Positions 26,533 to 35,670 of a DNA stretch of 64,000 nucleotides are shown one piece after another. Position numbers and translations under genes: made by a program. This DNA comes from Methanothermobacter tenebrarum. GTDB lineage: Archaea; Methanobacteriota; Methanobacteria; Methanobacteriales; DSM-23052. Position 1 is the stretch's first letter; every line of letters begins with the position of its first letter. The DNA is taken from the NCBI RefSeq assembly GCF_023167465.1, contig NZ_AP025698.1, positions 806,001-870,000 of the forward strand. Reading direction: 5' to 3'. The notes beneath the pieces are model-generated. The model had not been told where the DNA came from. It searched no databases and was given only the letters and a program-made list of their open reading frames with translations.

Positions 26533-27741
26533 ATGATAAGATGTATAAAATGTAGGATGGAGTATGAACTGGATGAGATAGTATACACTTGTAAAGAGTG
26601 TGGCTCGATACTCGAAGTCATAATAGAACCCAAGGTCTCAAGGGATGTTTTCGAGGGTAGAAAGAAGACAATGTGGAAATATAAAGAGTTCATGCCAGTT
26701 GATGAATCAAAGATAGTAACACTCCAGGAGGGTGGAACACCCCTTATAAAATGTGACAATATAGGAAAAGACCTTGGGGTGAAATTATATGTTAAATTTG
26801 AGGGTGCTAATCCAACAGGAAGCTTCAAGGATAGGGGTATGAGTGTTGGTATAACCAAAGCCCTCGAGTTAGGGGTTAAAAGTGTTGGATGCGCTTCAAC
26901 AGGGAATACCTCAGCTTCACTGGCTGCATATGCTGCGAGGGCCAACCTAGACTGTTTAGTGCTTCTACCCCATGGTAAGGTTGCCCTTGGCAAGCTTGCC
27001 CAGGCCATGTTCCATGGTGCCAGGGTTTTATCTGTTAGGGGTAATTTTGATGAAGCCCTCGAGGCCGTGACGAGCCTTGCCTTAATGGGTGAAGTTTACC
27101 TTCTTAATTCTGTGAATCCTTTCCGTCTGGAAGGTCAGAAGTCCATCGGTTTTGAGATAGTTGATGAGCTGGGTTGGAGATCCCCCGATCGTATTATATT
27201 ACCAGTGGGTAATGCTGGTAACATCTCGGCGATATGGAAGGGTATAAGCGAATTCTACCGGGCCGGTTTTATTGATGATAGGCCTATGATGACTGGTATA
27301 CAAGCTGAGGGTGCTTCCCCAATTGTCAATGCTTTTAAGAAAGGTGAGATGGAGATAGAACCTGTTAAGAATCCTGAAACTGTCGCAACAGCTATACGTA
27401 TAGGGGCTCCTGTAAGTTATCTTAAGGCTCTTCGGGCTATTTATGAGTCCGAAGGTCTTGCAGAGTCTGTGAGCGACAAGGAGATTTTGGAGGCTCAGAA
27501 GCTCTTGGCGAGGAAGGAGGGTGTGGGTGTTGAACCCGCCTCAGCAGCTTCCCTAGCAGGCCTTATAAGGTTGTTGGATGAAGGAGAGATTGACAGGGGG
27601 GAGGAAGTCGTCTGCATAGCAACTGGCCACCTACTCAAGGATCCTGACACTGCTATAAGGGCTTGTGAGGAGCCATTGGAGGTTGAAGCTGATATTAACA
27701 GCCTATTAGATGTTATAATGGGAAAGGCCGGTTCTGGGTAG
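26533..27741 (+). CDS. thrC: threonine synthase
   Basis: A 402-residue PLP enzyme converting O-phosphohomoserine to threonine. An N-terminal zinc ribbon (CIKC and CKEC) precedes the catalytic domain; the PLP lysine is in NPTGSFKDRGMSVG and the phosphate-binding loop is PVGNAGNISAIW. Length is standard. A T-rich stretch follows the stop as a likely terminator. Confidence 0.95.
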   Translation: MIRCIKCRMEYELDEIVYTCKECGSILEVIIEPKVSRDVFEGRKKTMWKYKEFMPVDESKIVTLQEGGTPLIKCDNIGKDLGVKLYVKFEGANPTGSFKDRGMSVGITKALELGVKSVGCASTGNTSASLAAYAARANLDCLVLLPHGKVALGKLAQAMFHGARVLSVRGNFDEALEAVTSLALMGEVYLLNSVNPFRLEGQKSIGFEIVDELGWRSPDRIILPVGNAGNISAIWKGISEFYRAGFIDDRPMMTGIQAEGASPIVNAFKKGEMEIEPVKNPETVATAIRIGAPVSYLKALRAIYESEGLAESVSDKEILEAQKLLARKEGVGVEPASAASLAGLIRLLDEGEIDRGEEVVCIATGHLLKDPDTAIRACEEPLEVEADINSLLDVIMGKAGSG

Positions 27742-27746
27742 ATTTG

Positions 27747-27773
27747 TCTTTTTTGGTTGTCCCTTTTTTCATG
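27747..27773 (+). terminator. T-rich terminator after thrC
   Basis: Repeated T runs (TTTTTT, then CCCTTTTTTC) begin six bases after the thrC stop. U-rich tracts without a strong stem are the usual archaeal transcription stop. Confidence 0.5.
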
Positions 27774-27882
27774 GGACTCTTCCATAGTTTATCGTTTTTT
27801 ATAAAATCTTGGATGATAATACCTATCATGATATCATGGGCGAAAAGTTCATAGTTGGCCCAGAGAATCTACATGATTGGCG

Positions 27883-27895
27883 ATATATTTATATA
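27883..27895 (+). promoter_or_regulatory. TATA box of the histone gene
   Basis: ATATATTTATATA lies 45-57 bases before the ATG at 27940. It predicts a leader of about 20 bases with the ribosome-binding site GAGGTG, which fits a strongly expressed gene. Confidence 0.65.
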
Positions 27896-27939
27896 GAAGT
27901 AATTTAATAGATGATACTTGTAAATTGAGGTGGTTGGTT

Positions 27940-28143
27940 ATGGAATTGCCAATAGCCCCTATTGGGAGAATCATAAAAAATGCCGGTGCCGAGAGAGTTA
28001 GTGATGATGCAAGAGAAGCACTAGCAAAGGCCTTAGAAGCAAAAGGTGAAGAGATAGCAGCAGCAGCCATAAAATTCGCAAAACACGCCGGTAGAAAAAC
28101 CGTTAAAGCAGAGGACATAGAATTAGCCGTTAAAAAGATATAA
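27940..28143 (+). CDS. archaeal histone
   Basis: A 67-residue HMf-type histone that wraps DNA as dimers and longer oligomers. The sequence starts MELPIAPIGRIIKNAGAERV and has the histone-fold stretch FAKHAGRKTVKAEDIELAVK. The open frame extends 21 codons upstream, but GAGGTG and the TATA box fix the ATG at 27940. Single-gene unit, flanked by T-rich stops. Confidence 0.96.
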   Translation: MELPIAPIGRIIKNAGAERVSDDAREALAKALEAKGEEIAAAAIKFAKHAGRKTVKAEDIELAVKKI

Positions 28144-28147
28144 GCTT

Positions 28148-28173
28148 TCTTATTTCTTTTATTTTTTCTTTCC
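28148..28173 (+). terminator. T-rich terminator after the histone gene
   Basis: TTCTTATTTCTTTTATTTTT follows the histone stop within a few bases, a typical U-rich archaeal terminator. Confidence 0.55.
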
Positions 28174-28242
28174 CGGGGAAAGTTTTATAAACAATAACTA
28201 GAATAACACTACTATAGTTGTTCTAATTTTTTATTAGAAAAA

Positions 28243-28253
28243 TTTTATATATT
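28243..28253 (+). promoter_or_regulatory. TATA box of the rpl7ae-led ribosomal operon
   Basis: TTTTATATATT lies about 90 bases before the rpl7ae ATG, giving an expected leader of about 60-65 bases with an excellent GGAGGT eight bases before the start. I looked for an L7Ae-binding kink-turn in the leader and found no convincing one. Confidence 0.6.
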
Positions 28254-28339
28254 CCCATTTATAAAAGGGTACTCACCAGCTCAGAGTATTGCCGATGGAT
28301 GGTATCCAAAAAACCAGATGAAAAAGGAGGTAATATTTT

Positions 28340-28711
28340 ATGGCAAAAGCAATCTACGTAAAATTCGACGTGCCAAAAGAATTAGCTGATAAAGCCGCTG
28401 AAGCATTAGAGATAGCGAGAGACACTGGTAAAATAGCTAAGGGGACCAACGAGGTCACCAAAGCAGCTGAAAGGGGAGTTGCACGGCTCATCCTAATAGC
28501 TGAGGATGTTGACCCGCCAGAGATAGTAGCCCACCTACCAGTCCTCGCGGAAGAAAAAGAAATACCCTACGTATACCTACCCACAAAAGACGAACTAGGA
28601 GCAGCCGCGGGTTTAAACGTTCCCTCAGCATCAGCATGTATAATAGACCCTGGAGAATCAGAAGAACTAATAAAAGAAGTGATAGAGAAAGTCGAAGAAC
28701 TCAAAAAATAA
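28340..28711 (+). CDS. rpl7ae: ribosomal protein L7Ae
   Basis: A 123-residue kink-turn-binding protein of the large ribosomal subunit; in archaea it is also part of box C/D and H/ACA snoRNPs and of RNase P. RNA-contact sequence AKGTNEVTKAAERG and the C-terminal AAGLNVPSASACII are as in the family. First gene of a long, tightly packed information-processing operon. Confidence 0.97.
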   Translation: MAKAIYVKFDVPKELADKAAEALEIARDTGKIAKGTNEVTKAAERGVARLILIAEDVDPPEIVAHLPVLAEEKEIPYVYLPTKDELGAAAGLNVPSASACIIDPGESEELIKEVIEKVEELKK

Positions 28712-28728
28712 CAGCCTAGGTGATAATA

Positions 28729-28935
28729 TTGGAAGAAGCAACCCCAGCAGAAGTCATCGAAGTCCTCAAAAGGACCGGGATGACAGGGGAAGTACTACAA
28801 GTAAAATGTAGAATACTAGAAGGAAGAGACAAAGGCCGAATACTCACAAGAAACGTGATGGGACCAGTAAGAGAAGGCGACATACTAATGCTACTGGACA
28901 CCATCAGAGAAGCCAAAGAAATCAAAGCACCATAA
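28729..28935 (+). CDS. rps28e: ribosomal protein S28e
   Basis: A 68-residue small-subunit protein: EEATPAEVIEVLKRTGMTG, then GRILTRNVMGPVREGDILML. TTG at 28729, six bases after GGTGAT, gives the usual length; the GTG at 28720 is too close to the ribosome-binding site. Confidence 0.95.
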   Translation: MEEATPAEVIEVLKRTGMTGEVLQVKCRILEGRDKGRILTRNVMGPVREGDILMLLDTIREAKEIKAP

Positions 28936-28947
28936 GGTGTAAAGACC

Positions 28948-29115
28948 ATGAGAACATGCTCATTCTGTAACCAAGAAATAGAACCAGGAACCGGGAAAAT
29001 GTTCGTGAAAAGAGACGGCACAGTATACTTCTTCTGCAGCAGCAAATGCGAAAAGAACATGCTAAAACTTAAAAGAGTCCCCAGGAAAACCAAATGGATC
29101 ACAAAGAAAAAATAA
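28948..29115 (+). CDS. rpl24e: ribosomal protein L24e
   Basis: A 55-residue zinc-finger protein of the large subunit. It reads MRTCSFCNQEIEPGTGKM and has CxxC (residues 4-7) and CxxxC (30-34) zinc ligands, ending in a Lys-rich tail. GGTG lies eight bases before the ATG. It stands between rps28e and ndk. Confidence 0.95.
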   Translation: MRTCSFCNQEIEPGTGKMFVKRDGTVYFFCSSKCEKNMLKLKRVPRKTKWITKKK

Positions 29116-29125
29116 TAGTGATACC

Positions 29126-29584
29126 ATGGAAAAAACATTCATAATGTTAAAACCAGACGCCATCCAGAGAAGACTAATCGGAAAAATCATAACACGACTC
29201 GAAGAAAGAGGACTTAAAATAGTCGCTGCAAAAATGTTAAACGTCACAAAGGAACTCGCAATGGAACACTACCAAGAACACAAAGACAAACCATTCTTCG
29301 AAGACCTCATAGATTACATAACATCCGCACCAGTACTAGCACTAGTAATAGAAGGCGAAAACAGTATAAAACTGACAAGAAAGATCGTCGGAGCCACCAA
29401 CCCACAAGAAGCAGACCCCGGCACCATAAGAGGAGACTTCGCACTCCATACAGGGAGAAACATAATACACGCCTCAGACTCGCCCAGATCAGCTGAAAGA
29501 GAAATAAAACTATTCTTCAATGATGATGAAATCCACGATTATACCATGCTAGATGAAAAAATAATATACGAACCCAGGAGATAA
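29126..29584 (+). CDS. ndk: nucleoside diphosphate kinase
   Basis: A 152-residue enzyme that equilibrates NDP and NTP pools. MEKTFIMLKPDAIQRRLIGK at the N-terminus and the active-site histidine segment GRNIIHASDSPRSAEREI (Ala in place of the common Gly after His) support the call. Embedded in the ribosomal/translation operon. Confidence 0.96.
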   Translation: MEKTFIMLKPDAIQRRLIGKIITRLEERGLKIVAAKMLNVTKELAMEHYQEHKDKPFFEDLIDYITSAPVLALVIEGENSIKLTRKIVGATNPQEADPGTIRGDFALHTGRNIIHASDSPRSAEREIKLFFNDDEIHDYTMLDEKIIYEPRR

Positions 29585-29589
29585 AAAAA

Positions 29590-31365
29590 ATGAAAATAAG
29601 GTCGCCCATAGTATCAGTCCTCGGCCACGTTGACCACGGCAAAACCACCCTACTAGACCATATCAGGGGCACCGCCATCGCCGCCAGAGAAGCCGGGGGC
29701 ATAACGCAACATATAGGGGCGACAGAAATCCCAATGCAAATCATAGAAAAAATATGTGGCAAATTCCTTAAAAGATTCTCCATAAAAGAAAGATTACCAG
29801 GCCTGTTCTTCATTGACACACCAGGCCATGAGGCATTCACAACCCTCAGAAAAAGGGGAGGGGCCCTAGCAGACCTCGCGATACTGATCGTAGACATAAA
29901 TGAAGGCTTCAAACCTCAAACCTATGAGGCGCTGAACATCCTCAAAATGTACAAGACACCATTCATAGTCGCGGCAAACAAAATAGACAAAATCTCTGGG
30001 TGGCAAGTCCACGAGGACATGCCATTCATGGACACATTCCCACTACAAGCCAGTAACGTCCAGGAAAGACTTGAAACAAAGGTATATGAGCTTGTTGGCA
30101 GCCTCCACGAGGAAGGTTTCGCATCTGAACGCTTCGACAGGATAACGGATTTCACGCGCCAAATAAGCATCATACCTATAAGTGCGAAGACGGGTGAAGG
30201 CATCCCCGAACTCTTAACCATGCTCATGGGCCTCGCCCAACAATACCTTAAAAAACAGTTAGAGATAGAACCCGATGCACCGGCAAAGGGCACAGTACTA
30301 GAAGTCAAAGAGGAAAAAGGACTGGGGACAACATTAGACGCCATTATCTATGATGGTATAATCAAGGACAACGACCAGATAGCCCTAATAACCCCAGATG
30401 ATATCATAACAACAAGGATAAGATCATTACTAAAACCAAGACCCCTTGAAGAGATGAGAGAAACCAGGAAAAGATTCCAAAAGGTAAACGAGGTCGTGGC
30501 TGCCGCGGGTATAAAAATAGTAGCCCCAAACATAGACGATGTCATCCCAGGCTCCCCCCTGAGGGTTATCAAGGATGATATAAAATCTATAAAGGATGAA
30601 CTACAAAAAGAAATAGAAGACGTTAAAATAGTCACAAAGGATGAGGGCATAATCGTCAAAGCCGACACTCTAGGTTCACTCGAAGCCATGGTAAAACTCC
30701 TAGAAGATCTTAAAGTGCCTATAAAGATCGCCGATATAGGTGATGTTTCAAGGAAAGACGTCGTCAATGCACAGATTGCAAAACAAGAAAACGAACTCTA
30801 TGGCGTTATAATAGCCTTCAATGTAAAGGTTCTACCATCCGCCATGGAAGAAATCAAAGCCTCAAAGATAAAATTATTCCAAGGGAATGTAATCTACAGG
30901 TTAATGGAAGAATACCAAGAATGGATGGAAAAAATCAAGGAGAAACGGAAGAAAAAATGGCTGGAAGCCATCATAAGACCTGCTAAGATTAGGATAATAC
31001 CTAAATTAGTGTTTAGGCAGAGCAAACCAGCCATAGCAGGTATAGAAGTTCTCACCGGAACTATAAAACAGGGCTACCCCCTAATGACAAGCGAAGGCAA
31101 ATCCCTTGGTAAAGTGGCTAGCATGCAAGACAAGGGCGAAAGCAGAAAATCCGCATCAACCGGCCAAAAATTGGCCATGGCAATAAGTGAAGCCATATTC
31201 GGGAAGAATGTCCATGAAGATGACATACTCTACGTGGACGTCCCAGAGAAACACTATAAGATCCTCATAGACAAACTCAGAGGGGATCTTACCGAGGACG
31301 AATATAACACGCTCCAAGAAATAGCCGAGATTAAAAGGAAAAAGGATCCAACATGGGGATCCTAA
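29590..31365 (+). CDS. infB: translation initiation factor aIF5B
   Basis: A 591-residue GTPase that joins ribosomal subunits at initiation. G1 is LGHVDHGKTTLLDHIRG, G3 FIDTPGHEAF, G4 ANKIDK. Four-domain length fits archaeal aIF5B, and no intein interrupts the G domain. The C-terminal residues carry the helical domain that binds aIF1A. Confidence 0.96.
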   Translation: MKIRSPIVSVLGHVDHGKTTLLDHIRGTAIAAREAGGITQHIGATEIPMQIIEKICGKFLKRFSIKERLPGLFFIDTPGHEAFTTLRKRGGALADLAILIVDINEGFKPQTYEALNILKMYKTPFIVAANKIDKISGWQVHEDMPFMDTFPLQASNVQERLETKVYELVGSLHEEGFASERFDRITDFTRQISIIPISAKTGEGIPELLTMLMGLAQQYLKKQLEIEPDAPAKGTVLEVKEEKGLGTTLDAIIYDGIIKDNDQIALITPDDIITTRIRSLLKPRPLEEMRETRKRFQKVNEVVAAAGIKIVAPNIDDVIPGSPLRVIKDDIKSIKDELQKEIEDVKIVTKDEGIIVKADTLGSLEAMVKLLEDLKVPIKIADIGDVSRKDVVNAQIAKQENELYGVIIAFNVKVLPSAMEEIKASKIKLFQGNVIYRLMEEYQEWMEKIKEKRKKKWLEAIIRPAKIRIIPKLVFRQSKPAIAGIEVLTGTIKQGYPLMTSEGKSLGKVASMQDKGESRKSASTGQKLAMAISEAIFGKNVHEDDILYVDVPEKHYKILIDKLRGDLTEDEYNTLQEIAEIKRKKDPTWGS

Positions 31366-31394
31366 AATAAATAGTATGGGAGGGAGATGACACA

Positions 31395-31775
31395 GTGACT
31401 TTCAAGATAGTAATCTCCGATAAAGAAAAAAGCATACAACTGGAAGCCGACCCCTCACAAGAGAAGAAACTCATAGGACTCGCCATAGGCGACGAATTTG
31501 AAGGTTCAATAATAGGACTAAAAGGTTACAAGTTAAAGATAACCGGTGGAAGCGACAAGGACGGTTTCCCAATGAGAAAGGATATACCAGGCCCTAGGAG
31601 GGTTAGAAGTCTAGTATCGGCCGGTCCAGATTACAGGCCAAAGCGTAAAGGTGAAAGAAGACGCAAAACCCTAAGGGGTAATGTTATATCCGAGGATATT
31701 GTGCAAATAAACACCATAGTAACCAAGAGGGGTGATAAGCCCCTAGAAGAACTTATAAGTGCCGAGGAAGAATAA
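31395..31775 (+). CDS. rps6e: ribosomal protein S6e
   Basis: A 126-residue small-subunit protein. IGDEFEGSIIGLKGYKLKIT and KDGFPMRKDIPGPRRVR are typical. GTG start 30 bases after infB, preceded by GGGAGATGA. Archaeal S6e lacks the eukaryotic phosphorylated tail, as here. Confidence 0.95.
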   Translation: MTFKIVISDKEKSIQLEADPSQEKKLIGLAIGDEFEGSIIGLKGYKLKITGGSDKDGFPMRKDIPGPRRVRSLVSAGPDYRPKRKGERRRKTLRGNVISEDIVQINTIVTKRGDKPLEELISAEEE

Positions 31776-31797
31776 AAAACCTAATAGGTGCATCCTT

Positions 31798-33024
31798 GTG
31801 AAAAAACAATCCGAGATAAACATCGGCCTCGTGGGACACGTCGACCATGGGAAGACAACCCTCACAAAGGCCCTATCAGGGGTGTGGACAGACACCCATA
31901 GCGAAGAAACAAAAAGGGGAATATCCATCCGCCTAGGATACGCGGATATAACCTTCAGGAAGTGTCCCAAGTGCCCGCCACCCCAATCCTACACAACAAA
32001 AGAAAAATGTGAACACTGTGGCTCCAGGACAGAATTCCTAAGGAAAGTATCATTCGTAGATGCTCCAGGCCACGAAACCCTCATGGCAACAATGCTATCC
32101 GGCGCCGCAATCATGGATGGTGCGATACTCGTGATAGCAGCCAACGAACCCTGTCCACAACCGCAGACAAAAGAACATCTCATGGCCCTGGACGTCATAG
32201 GAGTTAAGGATGTTATCGTAGTCCAAAACAAGATAGACATAGTATCAAAAGAAAGAGCCCTAGAAAATTATAAGGAGATCAAAGAGTTCGTGAAGGGCAC
32301 ATGCGCAGCCGACGCGCCGATAATACCAGTATCAGCCCAACAAGGGGCTAACATCGACATACTAATCCAAGCAATAGAAGAGAACATTAAAACGCCAAAA
32401 AGGGATCTTAAAAAACCTGCGAGGATGTACGTGGCCCGCTCCTTTGACATAAACAAGCCAGGAGCCACCCCAGATCAACTAAAGGGCGGAGTTATTGGCG
32501 GGTCACTTATACAGGGCAAATTCCGAGTCGGAGACGAGATAGAGATAAAACCTGGCATACAACTCAAAAAGGATGGTAAAGCATCATGGAACAGCCTCTA
32601 CTCAGAGATCGTGGGATTAGTTGCCGGTGGAGAGCCGATGGAAGAAGTTGGACCAGGAGGCCTTGTAGGCGTGGGCACCAAACTAGACCCATCACTCACA
32701 AAGGCAGATTCCCTCTCAGGTTCAGTAGTCGGTGAACCAGACACTCTACCACCCGTTAGGCACAATCTCACCATTGAAACACACCTATTAGAGAGGATCG
32801 TTGGTACAGAGGAAGAAGCGAAGGTTGAACCCATAAGAACAAATGAACCCCTAATGATCAACGTAGGGACAACAACCACCGTAGGTGTTGTAACCTCCGC
32901 CAGGGAGAATGATGCTGATATCACATTGAAATTACCAGTCTGCGCCGAGGATGGTCAAAGGATAGCATTATCAAGACGAGTAGGTGCAAGATGGAGGCTG
33001 ATAGGCTATGGTATCATCAAATAA
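31798..33024 (+). CDS. eif2g: translation initiation factor aIF2 gamma subunit
   Basis: A 408-residue GTPase subunit that carries initiator Met-tRNA. G1 is GLVGHVDHGKTTLTKALSG, G3 VDAPGHET, G4 QNKIDI, and a zinc knuckle lies in CPKCPPPQSYTTKEKCEHC. The open frame reaches back to 31759 inside rps6e; GTG 31798, seven bases after TAGGTG, gives standard length and N-terminus. Its end overlaps the start of the PIN gene. Confidence 0.94.
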   Translation: MKKQSEINIGLVGHVDHGKTTLTKALSGVWTDTHSEETKRGISIRLGYADITFRKCPKCPPPQSYTTKEKCEHCGSRTEFLRKVSFVDAPGHETLMATMLSGAAIMDGAILVIAANEPCPQPQTKEHLMALDVIGVKDVIVVQNKIDIVSKERALENYKEIKEFVKGTCAADAPIIPVSAQQGANIDILIQAIEENIKTPKRDLKKPARMYVARSFDINKPGATPDQLKGGVIGGSLIQGKFRVGDEIEIKPGIQLKKDGKASWNSLYSEIVGLVAGGEPMEEVGPGGLVGVGTKLDPSLTKADSLSGSVVGEPDTLPPVRHNLTIETHLLERIVGTEEEAKVEPIRTNEPLMINVGTTTTVGVVTSARENDADITLKLPVCAEDGQRIALSRRVGARWRLIGYGIIK

Positions 33025-33405
33025 GATTGTCATCGACGCAAATTTTTTATGATACCATTCCAGTTCAGGGTCGATATCATCTCTGAACTGAAGAGAATAG
33101 CCCCCAATGGCGAATTTATCATCCCATCATTCGTAATAGACGAACTCGAAATGATTAAAAGGAAATCCAAGGGGAAGGATAGGATCGCCGCCCGGATAGC
33201 CCTCAGATTGGCGAAGAGGGGGCCGTTCAAGATAATAAACCTCCCACTAAGGGAGGGTGAAAGTGTGGACGACGCGCTAATACGCTTATCAGACATCCTC
33301 TGCACAAATGATAAAGAACTTAGAAAAAAAGCGCGCAGAAAGGGCGTGCCAGTCATCTACCTTCGACAGAAAAAATATCTAGCCATCAACGGATACATAT
33401 CATAA
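33008..33405 (+). pseudogene. PIN-domain protein with an apparent one-base frameshift
   Basis: A short PIN domain protein of the type found next to aIF2-gamma in methanogens. From ATG 33008 the frame reads MVSSNKIVIDANF with the first catalytic Asp, then stops at a TGA just after a run of six T (33043-33048). One additional T would join it to the frame starting at 33049, MIPFQFRVDIISEL to the end, with the other acidic residues (FIIPSFVIDELEMI, SVDDALIRLSDIL). As it stands, the ATG at 33049 gives 118 residues without the first metal ligand. A homopolymer error is the simplest cause. Confidence 0.75.
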
Positions 33406-33427
33406 GTAATAGTAGGAGGGAGATAAT

Positions 33428-33958
33428 ATGAACCTCTGGAAGGATATAAAACCGGGACCATCAATCCCCGAAGTTGTATATGCCATAATCGAGATACCAA
33501 AGGGTTCAAGGAACAAATACGAATATGACAAGGACCTAGAAGCCTTCTCACTCGACAGGGTATTATATTCACCATTCTTCTACCCTGCAGATTATGGTAT
33601 AATACCACAGACACTATACGATGACGGAGACCCCATGGACATCCTCGTACTCATAGACGAGGCCACATTCCCCGGTTGCATCATCGAATCAAGGCCAATA
33701 GGACTGATGAAAATGCTTGACAGCGGCGACCAAGACGATAAGATACTAGCAGTACCAGTCAAAGACCCCCACTATAAGGACGTGAATGACATCGGCGATA
33801 TCCATCCACACATCCTAAAGGAGATAGCCCACTTCTTCAAGGAATACAAGAAACTTGAAGATAAAAACACCGAAATAATCGGATGGGAGAACCGTCAAAA
33901 GGCATTAGATGCAGTTATCCACTCAGTGGAATTATACAAAGAAAAATACCTAAAATAA
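33428..33958 (+). CDS. ppa: inorganic pyrophosphatase, class I
   Basis: A 176-residue Mg-dependent enzyme hydrolysing PPi. The active-site run YPADYGIIPQTLYDDGDPMD with DILVLID is diagnostic. Soluble hexamer-type length. GGAGGGAGAT precedes the ATG. Confidence 0.96.
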   Translation: MNLWKDIKPGPSIPEVVYAIIEIPKGSRNKYEYDKDLEAFSLDRVLYSPFFYPADYGIIPQTLYDDGDPMDILVLIDEATFPGCIIESRPIGLMKMLDSGDQDDKILAVPVKDPHYKDVNDIGDIHPHILKEIAHFFKEYKKLEDKNTEIIGWENRQKALDAVIHSVELYKEKYLK

Positions 33959-33982
33959 AAATTTAGATAAAAGGGGGATACC

Positions 33983-34534
33983 TTGTATTATAAAACAAAG
34001 ATCATAGACACGGTTAGAATACCACCACACCGTTTTGAAGAACCCCTAGAAGAAGTCACATTCGACATACTCAACGAAACCTACGTAGGTAAGATGGATA
34101 AGAAACTTGGACAGATGCTCACAGTAACAGACATAGAAGAGATAGGAATAGGGAAAGTCATAATGGGTGACGGGGCCGCCTACCATGAAGTAACATTCAA
34201 CGCACTCTTCTTCAAACCGGAACTCCAAGAAGTGGTTGAGGGTGAAGTGATAGAGATAACCGAATTCGGCGCATTCGTAAGGATAGGTCCCATGGATGGT
34301 CTAGTCCATGTTTCACAGGTTACAGACGATTACATAACATATGATGCCAAAAAACGTGTCCTAGTCGGTAAAGAGACCAACAGGAGGCTCGAAGAAGGCA
34401 ACCGTGTGAGGGCTAGGATAGTCTCACTAAGCCTTAAAGAGGAAGGAAAGATAAAGATAGGCCTCACCATGAGACAGCCAGGACTTGGAAGGCTTGAATG
34501 GATAGAAGAAGAGAAGAGGAAGAGTAAAAAATGA
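33983..34534 (+). CDS. rpoE1: RNA polymerase subunit Rpo7 (E')
   Basis: A 183-residue subunit of the polymerase stalk. The N-terminal MYYKTKIIDTVRIPPHRF and a C-terminal S1/OB domain (EVIEITEFGAFVRIGPMDG) match. TTG start after GGGGATA. It overlaps spt4 by four bases. Confidence 0.95.
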   Translation: MYYKTKIIDTVRIPPHRFEEPLEEVTFDILNETYVGKMDKKLGQMLTVTDIEEIGIGKVIMGDGAAYHEVTFNALFFKPELQEVVEGEVIEITEFGAFVRIGPMDGLVHVSQVTDDYITYDAKKRVLVGKETNRRLEEGNRVRARIVSLSLKEEGKIKIGLTMRQPGLGRLEWIEEEKRKSKK

Positions 34535-34713
34535 CCCTCAAAGCTTGCACTAAGTGTAAGAAGATCACAGAGGAAGAACGCTGCCCAGATTGTGGAGGAT
34601 TAACATCTACCAATTGGAGTGGAGTGCTCATCATAATCAACCCCGAAAACTCCAGGATAGCCAAGGAACTTGCCATCACCAAACCTGGTGAATATGCTTT
34701 AAGGGTCAGATAA
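34531..34713 (+). CDS. spt4: transcription elongation factor Spt4 (RpoE'')
   Basis: A 60-residue zinc protein that pairs with Spt5. CTKC and CPDC zinc ligands occur within the first 25 residues, and WSGVLIIINPENSRIAKEL is the Spt5-contact region. It overlaps rpo7 by ATGA and is one base from the next start. Confidence 0.94.
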   Translation: MTLKACTKCKKITEEERCPDCGGLTSTNWSGVLIIINPENSRIAKELAITKPGEYALRVR

Positions 34714-34714
34714 A

Positions 34715-35224
34715 GTGTTAATCCTACCAAGAAAATTAAGGAAAAAATTAAAGGAACCATTCGGGAGACTATACCCATCACCCAAGGAAGCGCCCATACC
34801 AAAGGGTGCATTCATAATCTCAGTAGGTGATGTTACAACACACAGACTACTCCAGACAGGTTTAAAACCCCGCCTAGCCATAATAGATAATCGCATTCAG
34901 AGAAGAGCCTCAAATTACAGGATCCAATATGATGCCAAAATCCTAAAATGTGAAAACCCACCAGCCACCATAACAGATGAACTCTGGACAAGTATAAAAA
35001 AGGCCATAAATTCAGGGGATAATTTCCTTATCATAGTAGATGGTGAAGAGGACCTCGCAGTCTTACCATCGATCATATTAGCACCACCAGATGCCATTAT
35101 ATTATACGGACAACCCAATAAGGGGGTTGTCCTAGTCAAAGCAGAAAAGATGAAAGAAAAAGCAGAAAACCTAATCAGAGAATTTAAGGAGGTAAAAGAG
35201 GATGGAGATCAGAATAACCGATGA
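34715..35224 (+). CDS. GTP-dependent dephospho-CoA kinase (DUF359)
   Basis: A 169-residue protein of the archaeal DUF359 family, shown in Thermococcales to phosphorylate dephospho-CoA with GTP, the last step of CoA synthesis. Family motifs ISVGDVTTHRLLQ, AIIDNRI and IVDGEEDLAVLPSI are present. GTG start directly after spt4; the 3' end overlaps rps24e by 23 bases. Confidence 0.88.
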   Translation: MLILPRKLRKKLKEPFGRLYPSPKEAPIPKGAFIISVGDVTTHRLLQTGLKPRLAIIDNRIQRRASNYRIQYDAKILKCENPPATITDELWTSIKKAINSGDNFLIIVDGEEDLAVLPSIILAPPDAIILYGQPNKGVVLVKAEKMKEKAENLIREFKEVKEDGDQNNR

Positions 35225-35507
35225 AAAGGAGAACCCACTCCTTTCAAGGACTGAGATAAAATTCGAATGCCTATATCATGGGGAGCCAACACCAAAAATA
35301 CTCGAAGTTAAAAAGAAACTAGTCGCAATGCTAAACACTAATAAAGATCTTCTAGTTATAGACACCCTAAAACCATACTTTGGAGAAGGCAAAGCAGAAG
35401 GATATGCAAAACTCTACCAAGACAAGAAAGCACTAGAAAAGATCGAACCAAAACATATCATAGAAAAAAACCTAGAAGAGAAAGCGGAAACCGAGGGAGA
35501 AGAATGA
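35202..35507 (+). CDS. rps24e: ribosomal protein S24e
   Basis: A 101-residue small-subunit protein: NPLLSRTEIKFECLYHGEPT and FGEGKAEGYAKLYQDK. ATG nine bases after GGAGG, inside the end of the preceding gene; stop overlaps rps27ae. Confidence 0.94.
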   Translation: MEIRITDEKENPLLSRTEIKFECLYHGEPTPKILEVKKKLVAMLNTNKDLLVIDTLKPYFGEGKAEGYAKLYQDKKALEKIEPKHIIEKNLEEKAETEGEE

Positions 35508-35656
35508 GCAAATATAAATTATATGAAGTCAAAGAAGACAAGATCAAGAGGAAGAACCCATTCTGTCCCAGATGCTCAAGTGGGGTTTTCATGGCCGACC
35601 ATGGGGACAGATACGCGTGTGGAAGATGCGGGTACACCCAATGGAAAAACAGGTAG
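35504..35656 (+). CDS. rps27ae: ribosomal protein S27ae
   Basis: A 50-residue zinc-ribbon protein of the small subunit. It reads MSKYKLYEVKEDKIKRKNPF and has CPRC (21-24) and CGRC (39-42) ligands. The start overlaps the rps24e stop (ATGA). Confidence 0.94.
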   Translation: MSKYKLYEVKEDKIKRKNPFCPRCSSGVFMADHGDRYACGRCGYTQWKNR

Positions 35657-35670
35657 AGGATGGAGGATAA

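Noticed and set aside
28270..28339. Kink-turn in the rpl7ae leader for L7Ae autoregulation
   Set aside because: GA steps are present (CGATGG and CCAGATG), but the flanking stem does not pair.
29590..31365. Intein in aIF5B or in RFC genes
   Set aside because: Those genes have normal length and uninterrupted nucleotide-binding motifs.
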